Notes under the pieces: model-generated | Seen by the model: only the letters and a program-made list of their open reading frames with translations | Told to the model about the DNA's origin: nothing | Database searches by the model: none | Translations under genes and position numbers: made by a program | Assembly (NCBI GenBank): GCA_947095585.1 | Contig: OX352763.1 | Coordinates: forward strand, 118,523,908 to 118,587,907 | Direction of reading: 5' to 3' | From: Nephrocerus scutellatus | Taxonomy: Eukaryota > Arthropoda > Insecta > Diptera > Pipunculidae | Length of the DNA: 64,000 nucleotides | In this document: piece by piece, positions 34,870 to 46,439 of the stretch | How positions within the stretch are numbered: the first letter of the stretch is position 1 | Layout: each line of letters begins with the position of its first letter

Positions 34870-36430
34870 TCGTCTACACTCTTAAACTTCTTCGCAAAAG
34901 TTAAAAGATTTTATCTCCTCCAAATCAGATTCGTTATCCCTCACTGAGGCATTCTTTAGGACGTTTAATGTTAATCCTTTTTCATTCATTGCAACATCAA
35001 AAAACTGAGCAAACCTATCCACACAAACTGCTAATAAAAAGCGGATGTATTTGACCACAGACTAAAAATTAAAAATTCATAAAATATCTACGCTGGCATG
35101 AACAGCAAAATTAGTTGAGTCGTCCTTTATATCCTCCTCCATAACACCCCAACCCCGTCAATGGTAATATTCATTTCATCAACCCGTTTTCCTGTTTTAT
35201 ATGAACACAACAGTATGTACATAGTGCGGTATTTGTATCAAACGAACAATTAAGCTCCTCCTGTCCACCTCCCCTTCCACAAAAAAAGCCAACCACATCA
35301 TTTGGTTCGAAATAATCAGTCGTGGAATAAACTAACGATGCTTTTATACATTAGATTGGAAGCTCTCTACCGCGGGCTGCAACAAAAAACAGTGAAACGA
35401 GGAAAAATTGAAGAAAAAAATTTGTAACCATCCAGCCAACTCCTAGCCCATATAGGATAAGCGTACCTTCCGCCAATGCTAAGCGCAATTTTTGCATCCT
35501 CCTGCATCGGTCGATGTCTGTGTGTGTGATGTGCGGTGCATTCTGACCAGAGTTTTCACCGACTCATGTCATCTTTGTGGTCTGTTTGTTTGACCTGAAG
35601 GCACTGCTATAAAACCGCACATACGAGATAAATAAAGGCAAACAACAACAGCTGCCATATGGCAGTGGCAGGATTAAGGACTTCTCGAGACAGCAATGCC
35701 AACAACGCTATGGCAACGTCGCTGGCTGCCAAGTGAAGGCCGATTTTTTTTACAATTCAGCTCAGCACAGTTCAGTTGAGTGCAGCGAGACCGTATGTAT
35801 GGTATGGAAATTCAAGGTGTATCTTGACGTAGCCTAATGCTAACCTTTTGTTTGCTCCATTGTCACGTTGGCATTGATGCATCAATAAAGCCATAAGCGA
35901 TGTTGTGGTGAGACGGAAAGAGAACTGATGAAAGCTCGTAAAGTTCCTAACGAAGAGAAGAATACTCGCAGTTATGCGCAGTTCGAAATTGAAGGAAAAG
36001 CTTCCTCAGAGATATTAACATCCGGCTTCTTTTGTGGGGTTGATAACGGCAACGAAATTTAAAAATCACAATATATACAACACACAGGACAGTGAGTGAA
36101 AAAAGTGAGGCCAAAGTCCAATAGACTGAGCGATAATAACAAATCAATACCAAGGCGACTATCATTACAGCAGCGTATTTGCATATTTGCATATCGAGCA
36201 ATCGGATTTCATAGGATGGTGTTACATGGCCATTCAACCGATGTCCTCTATTTTATGCGAGTCTATAGCTCTTCCTCTAATGCAAAATTCGCATGCATAA
36301 GACTAATCTTTGGCAATTCCTTATACCTTGAATCTCCTTGGAGAAACGTGTACAGTTTTCTTTCAATTAGTTGTACTGGAATATACAAAGTTATAACAAT
36401 AATGTTAGTATAATAATAATTTATCTCAAC
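34870..36430. other. Unassigned sequence
   Basis: No supported features. Open frames at 35947-36237 (minus) and 36096-36413 (plus) overlap antisense and lack motifs. Confidence 0.4.
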
Positions 36431-36439
36431 TCTTGTAAG

Positions 36440-36780
36440 ATGCCATAGCTGAGCTAAGGCGTTCTTTCTTCCATTGGCAAACGCTCAACGGGTTTAAACC
36501 CTTATGATGCAAGGTACAGCGTGGGCACTAAGGTATCAAGGAAGGATAGAGGATATAGCGATGTGCATACATTTTGAATGCCTGTGGATCATAGTGATGC
36601 GGTAATACAGAGCTTGGTAAAGCATTCCACATAAGTGTTGTACAACAGATGGGCTTAATAGTAAACCAACGGGTTGAATTGTAATTCTTGGATTGCTACT
36701 TGATTGAGAATCATGCATTGGTTTTAGCGCTTTGTTGTCCTCATCAAAATAAATATCGGTTGCATGCACGTCGCGTCAAA
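36440..36780 (-). pseudogene. LINE 3' coding tail
   Basis: The minus frame 36769-36536 ends PSVVQHLCGMLYQALYYRIT and HRHSKCMHIA. This has the pattern of the C-terminus of the LINE family at 40240 and 49240 (a late 'VW..LP..I' and 'F...VHRH' segment). There is no RT in this copy. Assignment rests on shared layout and short similarities. Confidence 0.4.
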
Positions 36781-37439
36781 CCATGGTTGAAATCCATAAA
36801 TGTGGGTTTGAGTCGCTTCATATTCGCATGATATTGTTCCGAGAAAAAAAAACACTTGGGAGGACAAAGATTTTTAAAGAGAATACGTTGCAATAGCAGT
36901 TAATGCATTTTTTTAAATGAATTGAGGACGAATTTTTAAAAATCAGTGCAATTACCTTGGAGCCCAGATGGTAGGAATACATTGAGCTTAGAGTAGACTC
37001 CATTGAGATATGTTAGCATTTGGTAAACATCCGAGTCTTCTTTCTTCTTAAGCTTTATTCCATTCTCGTACATAAATAAAACCATGCAATTGCGATTAAC
37101 TAACTTAAATCGCACTTCATTTTGTTTTTAGTTTTGAGTTGAAATCAAAATAAAATAAGCAAGATGGATAAAAACTGCTATGAACTACATCGAGTACAAA
37201 AAAATTTAAAGTTAACTGTTTTGGTTTTTCATGATTGGCTACAGGAATGTTTGAAAATGGAACACTAAAACTTTACAACATGTTTACACGAGTAAAACAT
37301 GTATATGAAATTTTCTCGCACAAATTTCAACGAGAACGAAAATTTTTTGCGATAAATTCCACCAAATAATTGTTTATTTTTTTTTAAATATGAGTGTAAA
37401 GCATTCAAAATTAAAACAGGCTAAACTACGGTACACGTG

Positions 37440-38250
37440 CTACTCGATTTGGCCTTCTTGACACCCCTCTGCTGAAAGCCCTAATTGGGCCATCTTGTTT
37501 GGGGAGACGCACACTTTAGGTAGGAGGGGCATCCAAAGTTTTGATTTTTTTTTAGAAAAATGCATTTTTGGTCGTAATACTTAGAAAAATGGTTTTTTTC
37601 TAAAATATCGTTACAACGGATACCGTAGAAACGCCAACATTTATTTTCAGTCATCTTGCTAAAATTAAGGGCGTATCTCGAGTGTTCCGGAAACGCCCCA
37701 AAGTTTTTAGATTTTTTTTTTCAGAAAAATGCATTTATCCAAGTACTTTGGAGGAGGTTTTCGGGTTAATTGGCACCATGATAGGTAATAAAAACACATT
37801 TCATTTAAAAAAAATCTCCATCCCCTACCCCTTTGACAGAGTTAGAGTCCAAAAACTAACTTTTTATAAAAAGTCAAAGAGAGGGCGTGTTCAAAAGTGG
37901 GGCGCTGTGGTGTCAAATGAAGATAAAAACCAACTCTACACAGCCGTACTAGGTATCCAAAGTTTCGATTTTTTTTTTGCAGAAAAATGCACTTTTCTAA
38001 GTTATTTGAAGGAGATTTAGGTGTTAATTGGTAACAATTGAAAGGTTATATAGGTAAGTATCAATTTTAATTTCTTTCATTTGTCCGCTTCTTTTATTTT
38101 CTGAACAGTATTTTTTTAAAACTCTGCATCTCAAATAATATCAAAAATTTACCCCACCCATAAGATTTTTTTCTCAGAATGAACCAAGGAATCACCCCTT
38201 AACAGAATAGCATCCCAAACCGGAACACCCTGTATATTGGCCATAACAAA
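37440..38250 (+). repeat. T-rich dispersed repeat, three units
   Basis: The block CCAAAGTTTTGATTTTTTTT then AGAAAAATGCA occurs at about 37532, 37690 and 37957 (CAAAGTTT.GATTTTTTTTT.CAGAAAAATGCA), each followed by a line with AAGT.CTTTGGAGGAG or AAGTTATTTGAAGGAG. The right end reads GGAACACCCTGTATATTGG, a terminus style common in insect repeats. It is probably the non-coding body of one transposon or of a head-to-tail copy. No coding. Confidence 0.5.
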
Positions 38251-38593
38251 TATTTTTTGTTAAAAGCTTAATTTTTTCATTAGTTTTTAATGTCAAAGTA
38301 AAACATAAAAATCACTATTTAAAAATATATTATAAAATTATCATATGATATTGAAATGGCTTACTATTGCCTATAATTTTGCTAAATTTTAGTCTACAAT
38401 TTAGCCATTTAAATATCATATAATTAATATACAGACTTTAGAAAATATAATTTCACATAAAATTATTGGATATCACTTTATTCGTAGAATCAGACTCACC
38501 CTTTAATTATTTCGTTACATTCGCTTTCGTTCCTATCAACGGTAAATGTCAAAATAGTTAGTTGTACCTTGTAGATTGTAGTTTTCGTCGCGT

Positions 38594-38598
38594 TCAGT
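38594..38598 (+). promoter_or_regulatory. Possible initiator of PIG-K
   Basis: TCAGT, the arthropod initiator core, lies 36 bp upstream of the PIG-K ATG. No TATA box is visible at the expected distance, as in many housekeeping genes. Inference only. Confidence 0.3.
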
Positions 38599-38633
38599 GC
38601 GTGAGTGTTTTTTGTGTTTTTTCCGGCGTCGCT

Positions 38634-41600
38634 ATGAAATTTATAAAGTTGTGTGTTGTTTTTTTCGCTTTTCTGTTTAATGTTGCAACCAGCAAAGAAA
38701 ACAATGTGAGTATTTGTAAAGTTGAGTCCTTCCAAAATAAAATCCACAAAAAAATTGGCAGCTTCCAGAAAAGTATGTGAAATCGGTTGAGCAATCGACG
38801 CACACCAACAACTGGGCCGTCCTGGTTGATGCTTCACGATTCTGGTTCAACTATCGCCATGTTGCCAATGTCCTATCTATTTATCGCTCCGTGAAACGTC
38901 TGGGAATTCCCGACAGTCAAATTATTCTCATGATTGCCGACGACATGGCCTGTAATCCGAGAAATCCGAGACCGGGTCTCGTCTACAACAATGCTAATCA
39001 GCACATCAATGTGTACGGTGACGACGTAGAGGTCGACTATCGTGGCTATGAGGTAAGCAATTGAACTCCAAGGAGCACTTACTAATCCACAATACAATTA
39101 CAGGTAACTGTCGAGAATTTAGTTCGTCTGCTAACAGGTCGGACGCAAAACGGCACAGCACGTTCAAAAAAACTGCTCACCGATCCAGGCAGTAATGTTC
39201 TCATCTACCTGACTGGTCACGGTGGAGATGGTTTTTTAAAATTCCAAGATTCCGAAGAGATAACCAGTCAGGAGTTGGCCGATGCCGTCGAACAAATGTG
39301 GGAAAAGAAAAGGTTAGCGTTTGATTCGTTTCTGTTCTTTTGTTTCTTTTTATTTTGTTTTGAGTAATGCACGACAATGCGATTTGGGACAATAACTGAG
39401 ACCGTAAGCGGCTTGAGCTGGCTATTAATGGTTTTATAGGTTAAGTTTAAAATTCTAATATCAAAGTAATCGACCAATGAGCATCCAAACTAAACTGTCC
39501 AAGTTAAACTGTATCTACGATTAAATATGCGGTTTAATTTTAGAAAATACGTTTGACACTAAATCAGAGAAGACCACGGTGCCGTGCAAGAGGTTGCTTA
39601 AGATGATTGACCTAGCTAATTGCATTTGTAGTTTAGATGGAGTATATGAAGCATTTCTCCAAAGCAGTCTGAGTCCGTTATACATTTTCCGTAAAATTGG
39701 ATTTACATGAGCTGTCCACAATCAAGGTTGTTCTCTAGGGTTAATCATAAGTTTCTTATAATATCGGTTTAGGGTACAAGATATTTAGTAACGCTGAGTT
39801 ATAAGCGATTTGGTTTCTTTTTCTCGAAAAAATAAAGGCCTCAGGATTTTTTTTGGATTCAACAAATCAAGCTTATTGTTGACCGACCAAGTAACAACAT
39901 TATCAATATCATTATTCTTTTCGTTAGACACTGGTGTTAGTGTCCCTGTCTTCAATATAAATTTCACAAAAAATTGCAACTTATCCGTAATGAGGTGATA
40001 CTTTGTGAACTGCTTCGAGTTTCCAATATTTATATACACTCTGAATATTAGCGGTCCCTTAATGGACCCTTGGGGTACACCTGCAAATAAAGGTAAATGA
40101 CTGGATTTAATTTCGTTTATGTCAATATATTGTTGGCGATCAGTCAAATATGACAAATATCCTTTTAAATTCCAATTTCATTCGTTACATATTCGAAAAT
40201 TTACTCAATTTTATGTTATAATGTAATGTAGCTCAGCGTGGGCGTTAGGAAATTAGGGAGGGGAATAGATGTCTATGCACGGGCGTCTTAAATGACTGCA
40301 GATCATACAAATGCGGAAACACAGAGTCCACGTCCATTATTATGTGGCTAAAGAATTCTCTGAGTTGGTTGGTACGTCCGAAGTTAGGTCTAATGATAGA
40401 CCCGTGAGCTCGAGTTGAGGCACGGGTGTTTCGGTTGGGTTGGAGTATGGGCGGTACGCATCTGGATGAACACCGCTTATGGAAAAGGCGGTAAAACCGT
40501 GACAGGCAGGAAGATTCCTACGATGTTCAACCGATTCGATTGTTATCGCAATATGTACGTCACCAATAAGTTTTTACGCGTGGTTCTAAATTTTGTCGAG
40601 GAGATGCAATGTGGATTCGGGGGCACCTGCCCAGACAATACAGTTGTTTTCAAGTTTAGGGCGAATGTTCTTCTTCTTTCTATCCTTTACACCGCGGGGG
40701 AGCATAGGGCTTCTACAACCGCCCGCCAACGAACTCGATTTAACGCCTGAGGTTTCAAGAGACGCCACTCGGTCCTTTTCCATGCCTTGCTAGGACGGCC
40801 ACCTCGACGGCTTCCTTGTATATTCCAGTCGAGCGCTAGTTTCGTAATGTCGGCCACTGGCTTTTTCAAAGTGTGGCCAATCCAGCTCCATTTTCGTCGT
40901 CTGATAGTGAGCGCGATTGCTTCTTGCTGTGTTACTATCCGCAAGTCTTGATTGGTGATAATGTCCGGCCATCTTATTCTCAGTATCCTCACTAAGCACT
41001 TGTTGACGAAAACTTGGAGGCGCGTCGCAATTGACTCTGTCACTTTCCACGTTTCGCAGCCATACAAGAGTACTGAGACAACGTTAGATCTGAAGATCGT
41101 TAGCCACCACCATTTTTTGACATATTCAGCTGCCGTTAGGGCGAATGTACGCCTTGTAAATAGTGTGATCGGAGTAAAGTACATCTTGCATCGTTTTAGG
41201 AAACCTAAACATTTAGCAGCATTCTTAGCGATGGCGAATATGTCATGACTATGTTTCGTTCCAACGAAGCAAGCACATACCGAGTATTGCAAGTTTTTCC
41301 GTTTTGTATTCTCTATTGTGTAGTCCCCACTTTGTTATTTAACATACTTGTCATACGTCGTTGTTGAAGTTCCACTTGTGATGAAGAGGGCGCGAACTCA
41401 TATAAAAAGCTGAGAGTGCTGTCGTCAGCGAAAGAATGAATCGGATTAGAATAAGCGGATAGGAGGCGATTAATGAAAATGAGAAAGAGTGTCGGAGACA
41501 AAACAGAGCCTTGGGGAACACCGGCGTTCATGCAGTGAAAATTGGAATTGAAACCGTCCAATACGACCTGGAATGAAACAAGCAGGTTCTTATCAATTCA

Positions 41601-44415
41601 ATCGAGTGCAACAGCTTTGCTTTCACCAAATTTGAGAATAGACTGGTTCCATTTTTCGGTGCGATATGCCATCAGGTCACCTGTAGAATGTTGCCTACAA
41701 AAACCGTACTGCCGGTCGCTAATGATTTCACGGAATTCAAGGTATTGCATAAGCTTACGATTGATCAGCATTTCCATGACTTTAGAAAGTATGGATGTTA
41801 GCATAATGGGTTGGTACGAGGAAAGAGATGACGGTTTTTAGGAACCGGCTGAACAAAAGCTGTTTTCCATTTCCTTGGGAATACTCCAGAAGGTTAAGAG
41901 AAATGGAAAAGCCTGCACAGTTGGAATGCCAACGTTGAAGAACACCTCTTCAAAAATATAGTAGCAGTACCATCAAGCCCTGAAGATTTATGAATGCAGT
42001 TTCCACGATTGTGGTCAGGGAGAGTGGAAAACCAAAGGGGGTGTTGCGCATTGAAGTCCCCCATCACAATTTGGTTTTCACCCTGAAGAAGGTGCAGTAG
42101 GGATGGTTGATAACCATTTGCTGTGCTGTTTACGGGGGGTATGTAAACATTGGTGAGTAATAACTCGAAGTCTCCAGTGTTAACTGAAATACTCATTGCC
42201 TCAAGATGAGGATCGGGGGAGGGTTACTGGCAGATGTATTTCTATGATACATTCTGGTGAAGAATAAAAGCGAGTCCCCCGCCTCTGTCGGATCTGTCGT
42301 GCCGAATGATTTGATAACTATCCAAGGATGTCAATGAGTATGAGTTGGGAATTTTGGTCTCCTGCACGGCAGCAAATAAGATGTTATTGCGAAACATATA
42401 GTGGGTGATCTCTCTTTATTTGTTTCGCAGGACATTACAGTTCCATTGAAGGATCTTGAAAGAATTAACTGAATGGCCTGAATGCTGGCCGTGCTGAGTT
42501 TCTGGAGGTGCGGTCGGTGCATTGTTAGTGCACAGGGGTGGTGGTGGTGATGATGGAATATGGAGGTGGAAGGTTGTTGTGAAGCTCTTTTGGAACAGCA
42601 AGTGCCAACGAAATTGATGTTATAATCTTTGGCACTTGTAGCCACAGATTACAACATTTGGCACAACTGTTGCAACGCACTTACGGATAGGAAGATTACA
42701 GTTCGAGTAGTACCAGATTCTGGGACCTCAACTCAACTCGATCCCGGCTCTAATTAGTAGAATACAGAGTAGGATTGCCGGGAGGCCCACTGTGAAAGCA
42801 AAAAAATAGGCTGCTTGCAAAGCAAAATAAAGTAAATGCAAGAAGTGGATCCAAGTGATCTAATTTCAAACCTGTTGTTGTGTTGACGATCTTTGGCCCA
42901 ATGTCTCGATAGGTATTGGGGTCCTTTCGGTGCGTAGAACCAATCGTCGTTGAAAGGTTGTTCTATGGTTGAAGTATTCGCTACACCGAATTCATTAGAA
43001 TATCTGATGATACTTTCAATGTCATCCAAAGTCATTGATTGCTAGGTCCTCAGAGATTTTGGTGTCCATAACTGTATGGTCGTACGTTTTGATACGAGTC
43101 AGCAATGCCATCAACAGTAACTTGCACTTTCTTGGCTTGAAGATCTATGTGTTTCTGAATGTGCACTATTTAGTAAGAGGTACGCGCCCTGTAGCGCCTT
43201 CTTCTGTGATCTGTTTGACTGATTTGATGATCAAATCTTTTCACAGTCACTGACTCTTTATGTAATATATGTTGAGGTTTTTTAAATTAGTAACTGGTGG
43301 GCGTGCTGAATCCCTGTACAATGCCTCCAAGGTTCAATTTTCAATAATAATACATATTTGATGGAAGAGCACACATGATTGTGTTTAAAAGAATTAGAAA
43401 AAAAACGCAGAAATCGCAAGAAGAACGAACTAACTTCTTATATGGCAAGCTTATTAAGTAAATCTCTAAAGCTACAAGTAACAAGGCAACGTTCGTCATT
43501 CCTTTGTGAGTAATAGAAACCGGTCAAGATTTCTTTGTCAACCCAATCGCTAGTGCCAGTGGTTTTTGTTTTTTTTTTGTATTTTTCCATGGGAGTACAC
43601 ACAACACATTGTGATGATGGTTAGAAATGAAATTGCATTGCAGATATAATGAGCTCTTCCTGATGGTGGACACATGCCAGGCAGCGTCTCTCTATGAGAA
43701 ATTCACATCACCAAATGTATTGGCAGTTGCGAGCAGTTTAGTCGGCGAGGATTCCCTATCGGTTTGTATTTTTTGCAGCAACCAGTAATGGAGCTTCTTA
43801 TTTTATACACACTATCATTTGCAGCATCATGTCGACCCGTCCATCGGGGTATACATGATCGATCGATACACATACTATGCCCTGGAGTTCCTGGAGAGAG
43901 TCCAACCGAACAGCGAGAGGACAATGGGAGAATTTGTATGCGCACTCTGTTGTTTCTTTTATATTCGATTGCAGTCCAGTTTCTAATTTTATTGAACGAA
44001 CGACATTTTAGCTGCAAGTCTGCCCGAAACGAGTGTGCATCTCAACAGTTGGCGTCCGCAAGGATCTCTACAATCGTGACCCGAACAAAGTTCCGATAAC
44101 AGATTTCTTTGGCTCAATACGACCTACGGAGATTTCAACTGGCCGCATAAACATCACGCTGGCCGATGAAGAGTGAGTTTTATTGGACATCTCAGACGGA
44201 TCAGTAATTATTGTCTGCATCTCAGACGGATCAATAATTATTGCCGCCTGTCTGTTCTGTTCTAATGATAATGATAATAATTGTTTTCCAACTATTACAG
44301 GGACTTTTTTGAGCAACCGATTACGACGGAAGAAGCAGAGAACCCCTCTATCATGGGTCGTAGTGAAGTGAAATTGGAATTTATGCCACAATTCCCATCG
44401 GAGATCTTCAAGTGA
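38634..44415 (+). CDS. PIG-K: GPI-anchor transamidase catalytic subunit (PIG-K/Gpi8)
   Basis: Cysteine protease (C13/legumain family) of the ER GPI transamidase. It cleaves the C-terminal GPI signal of precursor proteins and joins the GPI anchor. Exons: 38634-38705, 38762-39052, 39104-39312, 43644-43761, 43825-43935, 44012-44172, 44301-44415; 1077 nt, 358 residues, frame open throughout, all introns GT..AG. Residues 1-20 are a signal peptide ([20 protein letters not shown]). Hallmarks: HTNNWAVLV and [20 protein letters not shown] (exon 2), [13 protein letters not shown], catalytic His160 in [10 protein letters not shown] (exon 3), catalytic Cys202 in VDTCQAAS (exon 4), [12 protein letters not shown] (exon 5), [11 protein letters not shown] and PITDFFGS (exon 6). 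It ends without the C-terminal membrane segment of the human protein. Intron 3 (4331 bp) is full of LINEs. Confidence 0.93.
39400..40160 (-). pseudogene. LINE RT fragment in PIG-K intron 3
   Basis: Minus strand. The frame 40156-39785 reads [20 protein letters not shown] and [18 protein letters not shown], the RT motif of CR1/Jockey-type LINEs, followed by a decayed thumb ([17 protein letters not shown]). Frame 39721-39521 ([31 protein letters not shown]) is the downstream region. It lies antisense to the host gene. Confidence 0.65.
40240..40440 (-). pseudogene. LINE 3' coding tail in PIG-K intron 3
   Basis: On minus, [20 protein letters not shown] and [11 protein letters not shown] form the typical last residues of a LINE protein (late 'F...L..FK..VHRH'). 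It is likely the end of the LINE whose main part is at 40590-42650 or of a relative. Confidence 0.4.
40590..42650 (-). pseudogene. Jockey/I-type LINE copy in PIG-K intron 3
   Basis: Minus-strand LINE. Endonuclease start [14 protein letters not shown] (about 42460-42420), endonuclease core [13 protein letters not shown] and [20 protein letters not shown] (42196-42000), RT 5' part [20 protein letters not shown] (41740-41660), RT core [20 protein letters not shown] and [10 protein letters not shown] (41530-41400), then [20 protein letters not shown] (about 41240-41180). After an insertion (40669-41135) it continues [20 protein letters not shown] (40660-40590). Stops and frameshifts occur throughout. 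The related tail at 61398-61846 lies on plus. Confidence 0.75.
40669..41135 (-). mobile_element. RTE-like LINE 3' end nested in LINE
   Basis: A 467-bp 5'-truncated insertion inside the 40590-42650 LINE, bounded by the 13-bp repeat TTAGGGCGAATGT at 40656-40668 and 41136-41148. Its minus frame reads [74 protein letters not shown]. This is the C-terminus of the family also seen at 46440-47970 and 49950-52260. The frame is nearly intact, so it is younger than its host. Confidence 0.85.
42650..43640. other. Unassigned part of PIG-K intron 3
   Basis: No repeat or exon recognised. It ends at the splice acceptor TGCATTGCAG (43634-43643) of PIG-K exon 4. Confidence 0.5.
44188..44247 (+). repeat. 30-bp tandem duplication in PIG-K intron 6
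   Basis: CATCTCAGACGGATCAGTAA then TTATTGTCTG is immediately repeated with three or four changes. It lies wholly within intron 6 (44173-44300) and does not touch the splice sites. Confidence 0.8.
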
Positions 44416-44486
44416 GATGAACTGTCTCAGTGGAACTTTTTTTGTTTTTTTTTTATATTTGAGTGTCTTTGCAAACTCTTACGAGA

Positions 44487-44492
44487 AATAAA
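44487..44492 (+). promoter_or_regulatory. Poly(A) signal of PIG-K
   Basis: AATAAA lies 72 bp after the PIG-K stop codon, followed by a T-rich stretch. This is the expected cleavage/polyadenylation signal. Confidence 0.6.
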
Positions 44493-44744
44493 ACACTTTT
44501 TTTGTTAGTTTTTAGTTTTTAATTCAAATGTAAATGTAAATTTACAGTGCTAAGTAGGAGTAAATGTAATGTAAATGTACAGGTAATCACCAGACCAAAT
44601 ATTGTAACAAACCATCTAACGAACCACCAAAATGCATACACTGTGTCACTTTGAGCGAGCACACCCAGCTAACTATGGAGTATACCCAAATTGTGAGCAA
44701 CACTATAAGAGTTGCCCCAAAATCAAAGTAATTGAATCACTAGG

Positions 44745-45300
44745 TTAGCTTAGGTTGCGGTGGCAGCTAATGTGTGGTCCTTGTGTTACCACAGAATCTT
44801 ATACCTTTCCCCTTCTCAGAAGATCCATTCAGAATTCTTTAACGAATCAAAGTATATCTCGCACTTTGCCGTTTTTGAGATCTGATAGGTTATTCATTAA
44901 CCGCTTACCTAAGTGGTTGTGCCTTCTGTGCATTAGTGCCGGACATGAGCAGAGAAGATGTTCTATGGTCTTCTCCTGTTCCTCCTCGTCCATGCAGCTT
45001 ATGCAGAAGTCATTATATTCGACACCTATCCTCCTCGCGTGTTCCCTAGAAGGCAGTGTCCTGTCATTATCCCTACAACCATTCTTAGTTCAAGTCTTTG
45101 TATGGAAATAAGCGCTTGAAATCCATCTTCGGCCATACCTGTCTTGAAGTATTACAAGTGTCGGTGTTTTCCCACCTTACATTTGTTATTGTTTCAGCCT
45201 CTTTCCGAAGCTCAAGTTTCAGAGTCGCGATAAGACTCCCTACTTCTGCTCTATCCGGTAGCAGCTGGAAAGTCGTACGCATACCTCGATGTACTAGAAG
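44745..45300 (-). pseudogene. LOA/I-like LINE 3' end
   Basis: The minus frame 45282-45085 reads SLIATLKLELRKEAETITNV, RWENTDTCNTSRQVWPKMDF, close to VKLMLRKEAEKLTNARWMHT of the plus copy at 60900-61100. Further left, decayed zinc-finger and 3' UTR sequence ends with TGTGGTAACACAAGGACCAC. The + frame 44755-45111 is its shadow. A 5'-truncated copy just beyond the PIG-K 3' end. Confidence 0.7.
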
Positions 45301-45369
45301 ACTTCCTTACAAGTCGAATTCTAATCAAGTCTCCAGAAAAATTGTCCGCTTCACTACCTAGACCAAAGA

Positions 45370-46380
45370 AGTCAACTTACAGCTCGACATCTTGATATAC
45401 GGCAGGACAATCCCTACAATCATACATCCAAAGATCTTGGGAATCACATTCGACAATCTGTTGTCATTTTCAACTCATTCAAAAAACATCAACAAACGAG
45501 TCATGTCCAGAACTAAAGTCCTAAAATCCTTAGCGGGCAGTACATGGGGTAAGGACAAAAAAACCCTACGTACCACATATCAAGCGATTGGAAGATCGGT
45601 CATTAACTATGCGGTACTCATCTGCAGCCATTCCCTCTGCCAGACACAATGGCAGAAGCTTCAAACCTGTCAGAATGCTGCTCTAGGCATCATCACTGGT
45701 TGTCGCCGCATGTTACATGAGGACCATCTCCACCCCACCAAGAAAACCTAATGCTAAAAGTGAAAAAGCACAACGAGCTTCTTGCCAAACAATTCCTACT
45801 GGCATGCCACTAACCACCCGATCACCCGAACCGCAACCTGCTCAACCTCAACACACCACCCAGGCATATCCGATCTGATATTCGTATGTTCCGCGAAGAT
45901 ACAAACCAATTCATCGCACATACACCTTTAGATCTAGCAGACTATAAAGCAGCCCTAACTGCGATTCATCAAGGGATTCATCAAGCATCCTATACATCAA
46001 AGCGAGGAAAACCTCCTCAGATAGAATAGATCAACTCTGGCACAACTGAGATTAGGATGAAGCTCTTTTCTGAATAGCTACATACACCGTTTACGTGACA
46101 GCATCATCGATCAATGCCCAGAATGTGGTGCGTCACCACATAACACCGCTCGTCTATTTAGCTGCCCGTCCCATCCGACGTTACTCACACCGCTATTCCT
46201 ATGGACGAAGCAGCCGCATTTCTGGGCCTGGACAGCTACACAAACATTACAACCCAACGTTTGGACTAATACGAATTAATTCAAAGATTATGAAATTAAT
46301 TCCGTCTCACCAAATTTTAGCAATAATAAGGATACAGAGTATTCGCTCTTGGAAAGCCACTTAGAAATTAAAGAGACCAA
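45370..46380 (+). pseudogene. Jockey-type LINE 3' part
   Basis: The frame 45392-45751 reads GRTIPTIIHPKILGITFDNL, VLKSLAGSTWGKDKKTLRTT, YQAIGRSVINYAVLICSH, a characteristic post-RT region of Jockey-type LINEs. After 45751 the frame shifts (LLAKQFLLACH-like). Near 46090-46260 it reads DSIIDQCPECGASPHNTARL, FSCPSHPTLLTPLFLW, the C-terminal zinc-finger motif. The RT itself is missing. Confidence 0.75.
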
Positions 46381-46439
46381 TCATTCACATTGCAGCGTAG
46401 TGTAAGACGTGACAAAGGTAATTATATTAACAACCTGGC

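Noticed and set aside
38777..39064. PIG-K starting at a GTG/ATG near 38777
   Set aside because: The codon at 38777 is GTG inside exon 2. Exon 1 with a signal peptide joins in frame by a GT..AG intron at 38706-38761.
44755..45111. 118-codon + frame
   Set aside because: Antisense shadow of the LINE fragment at 44745-45300.
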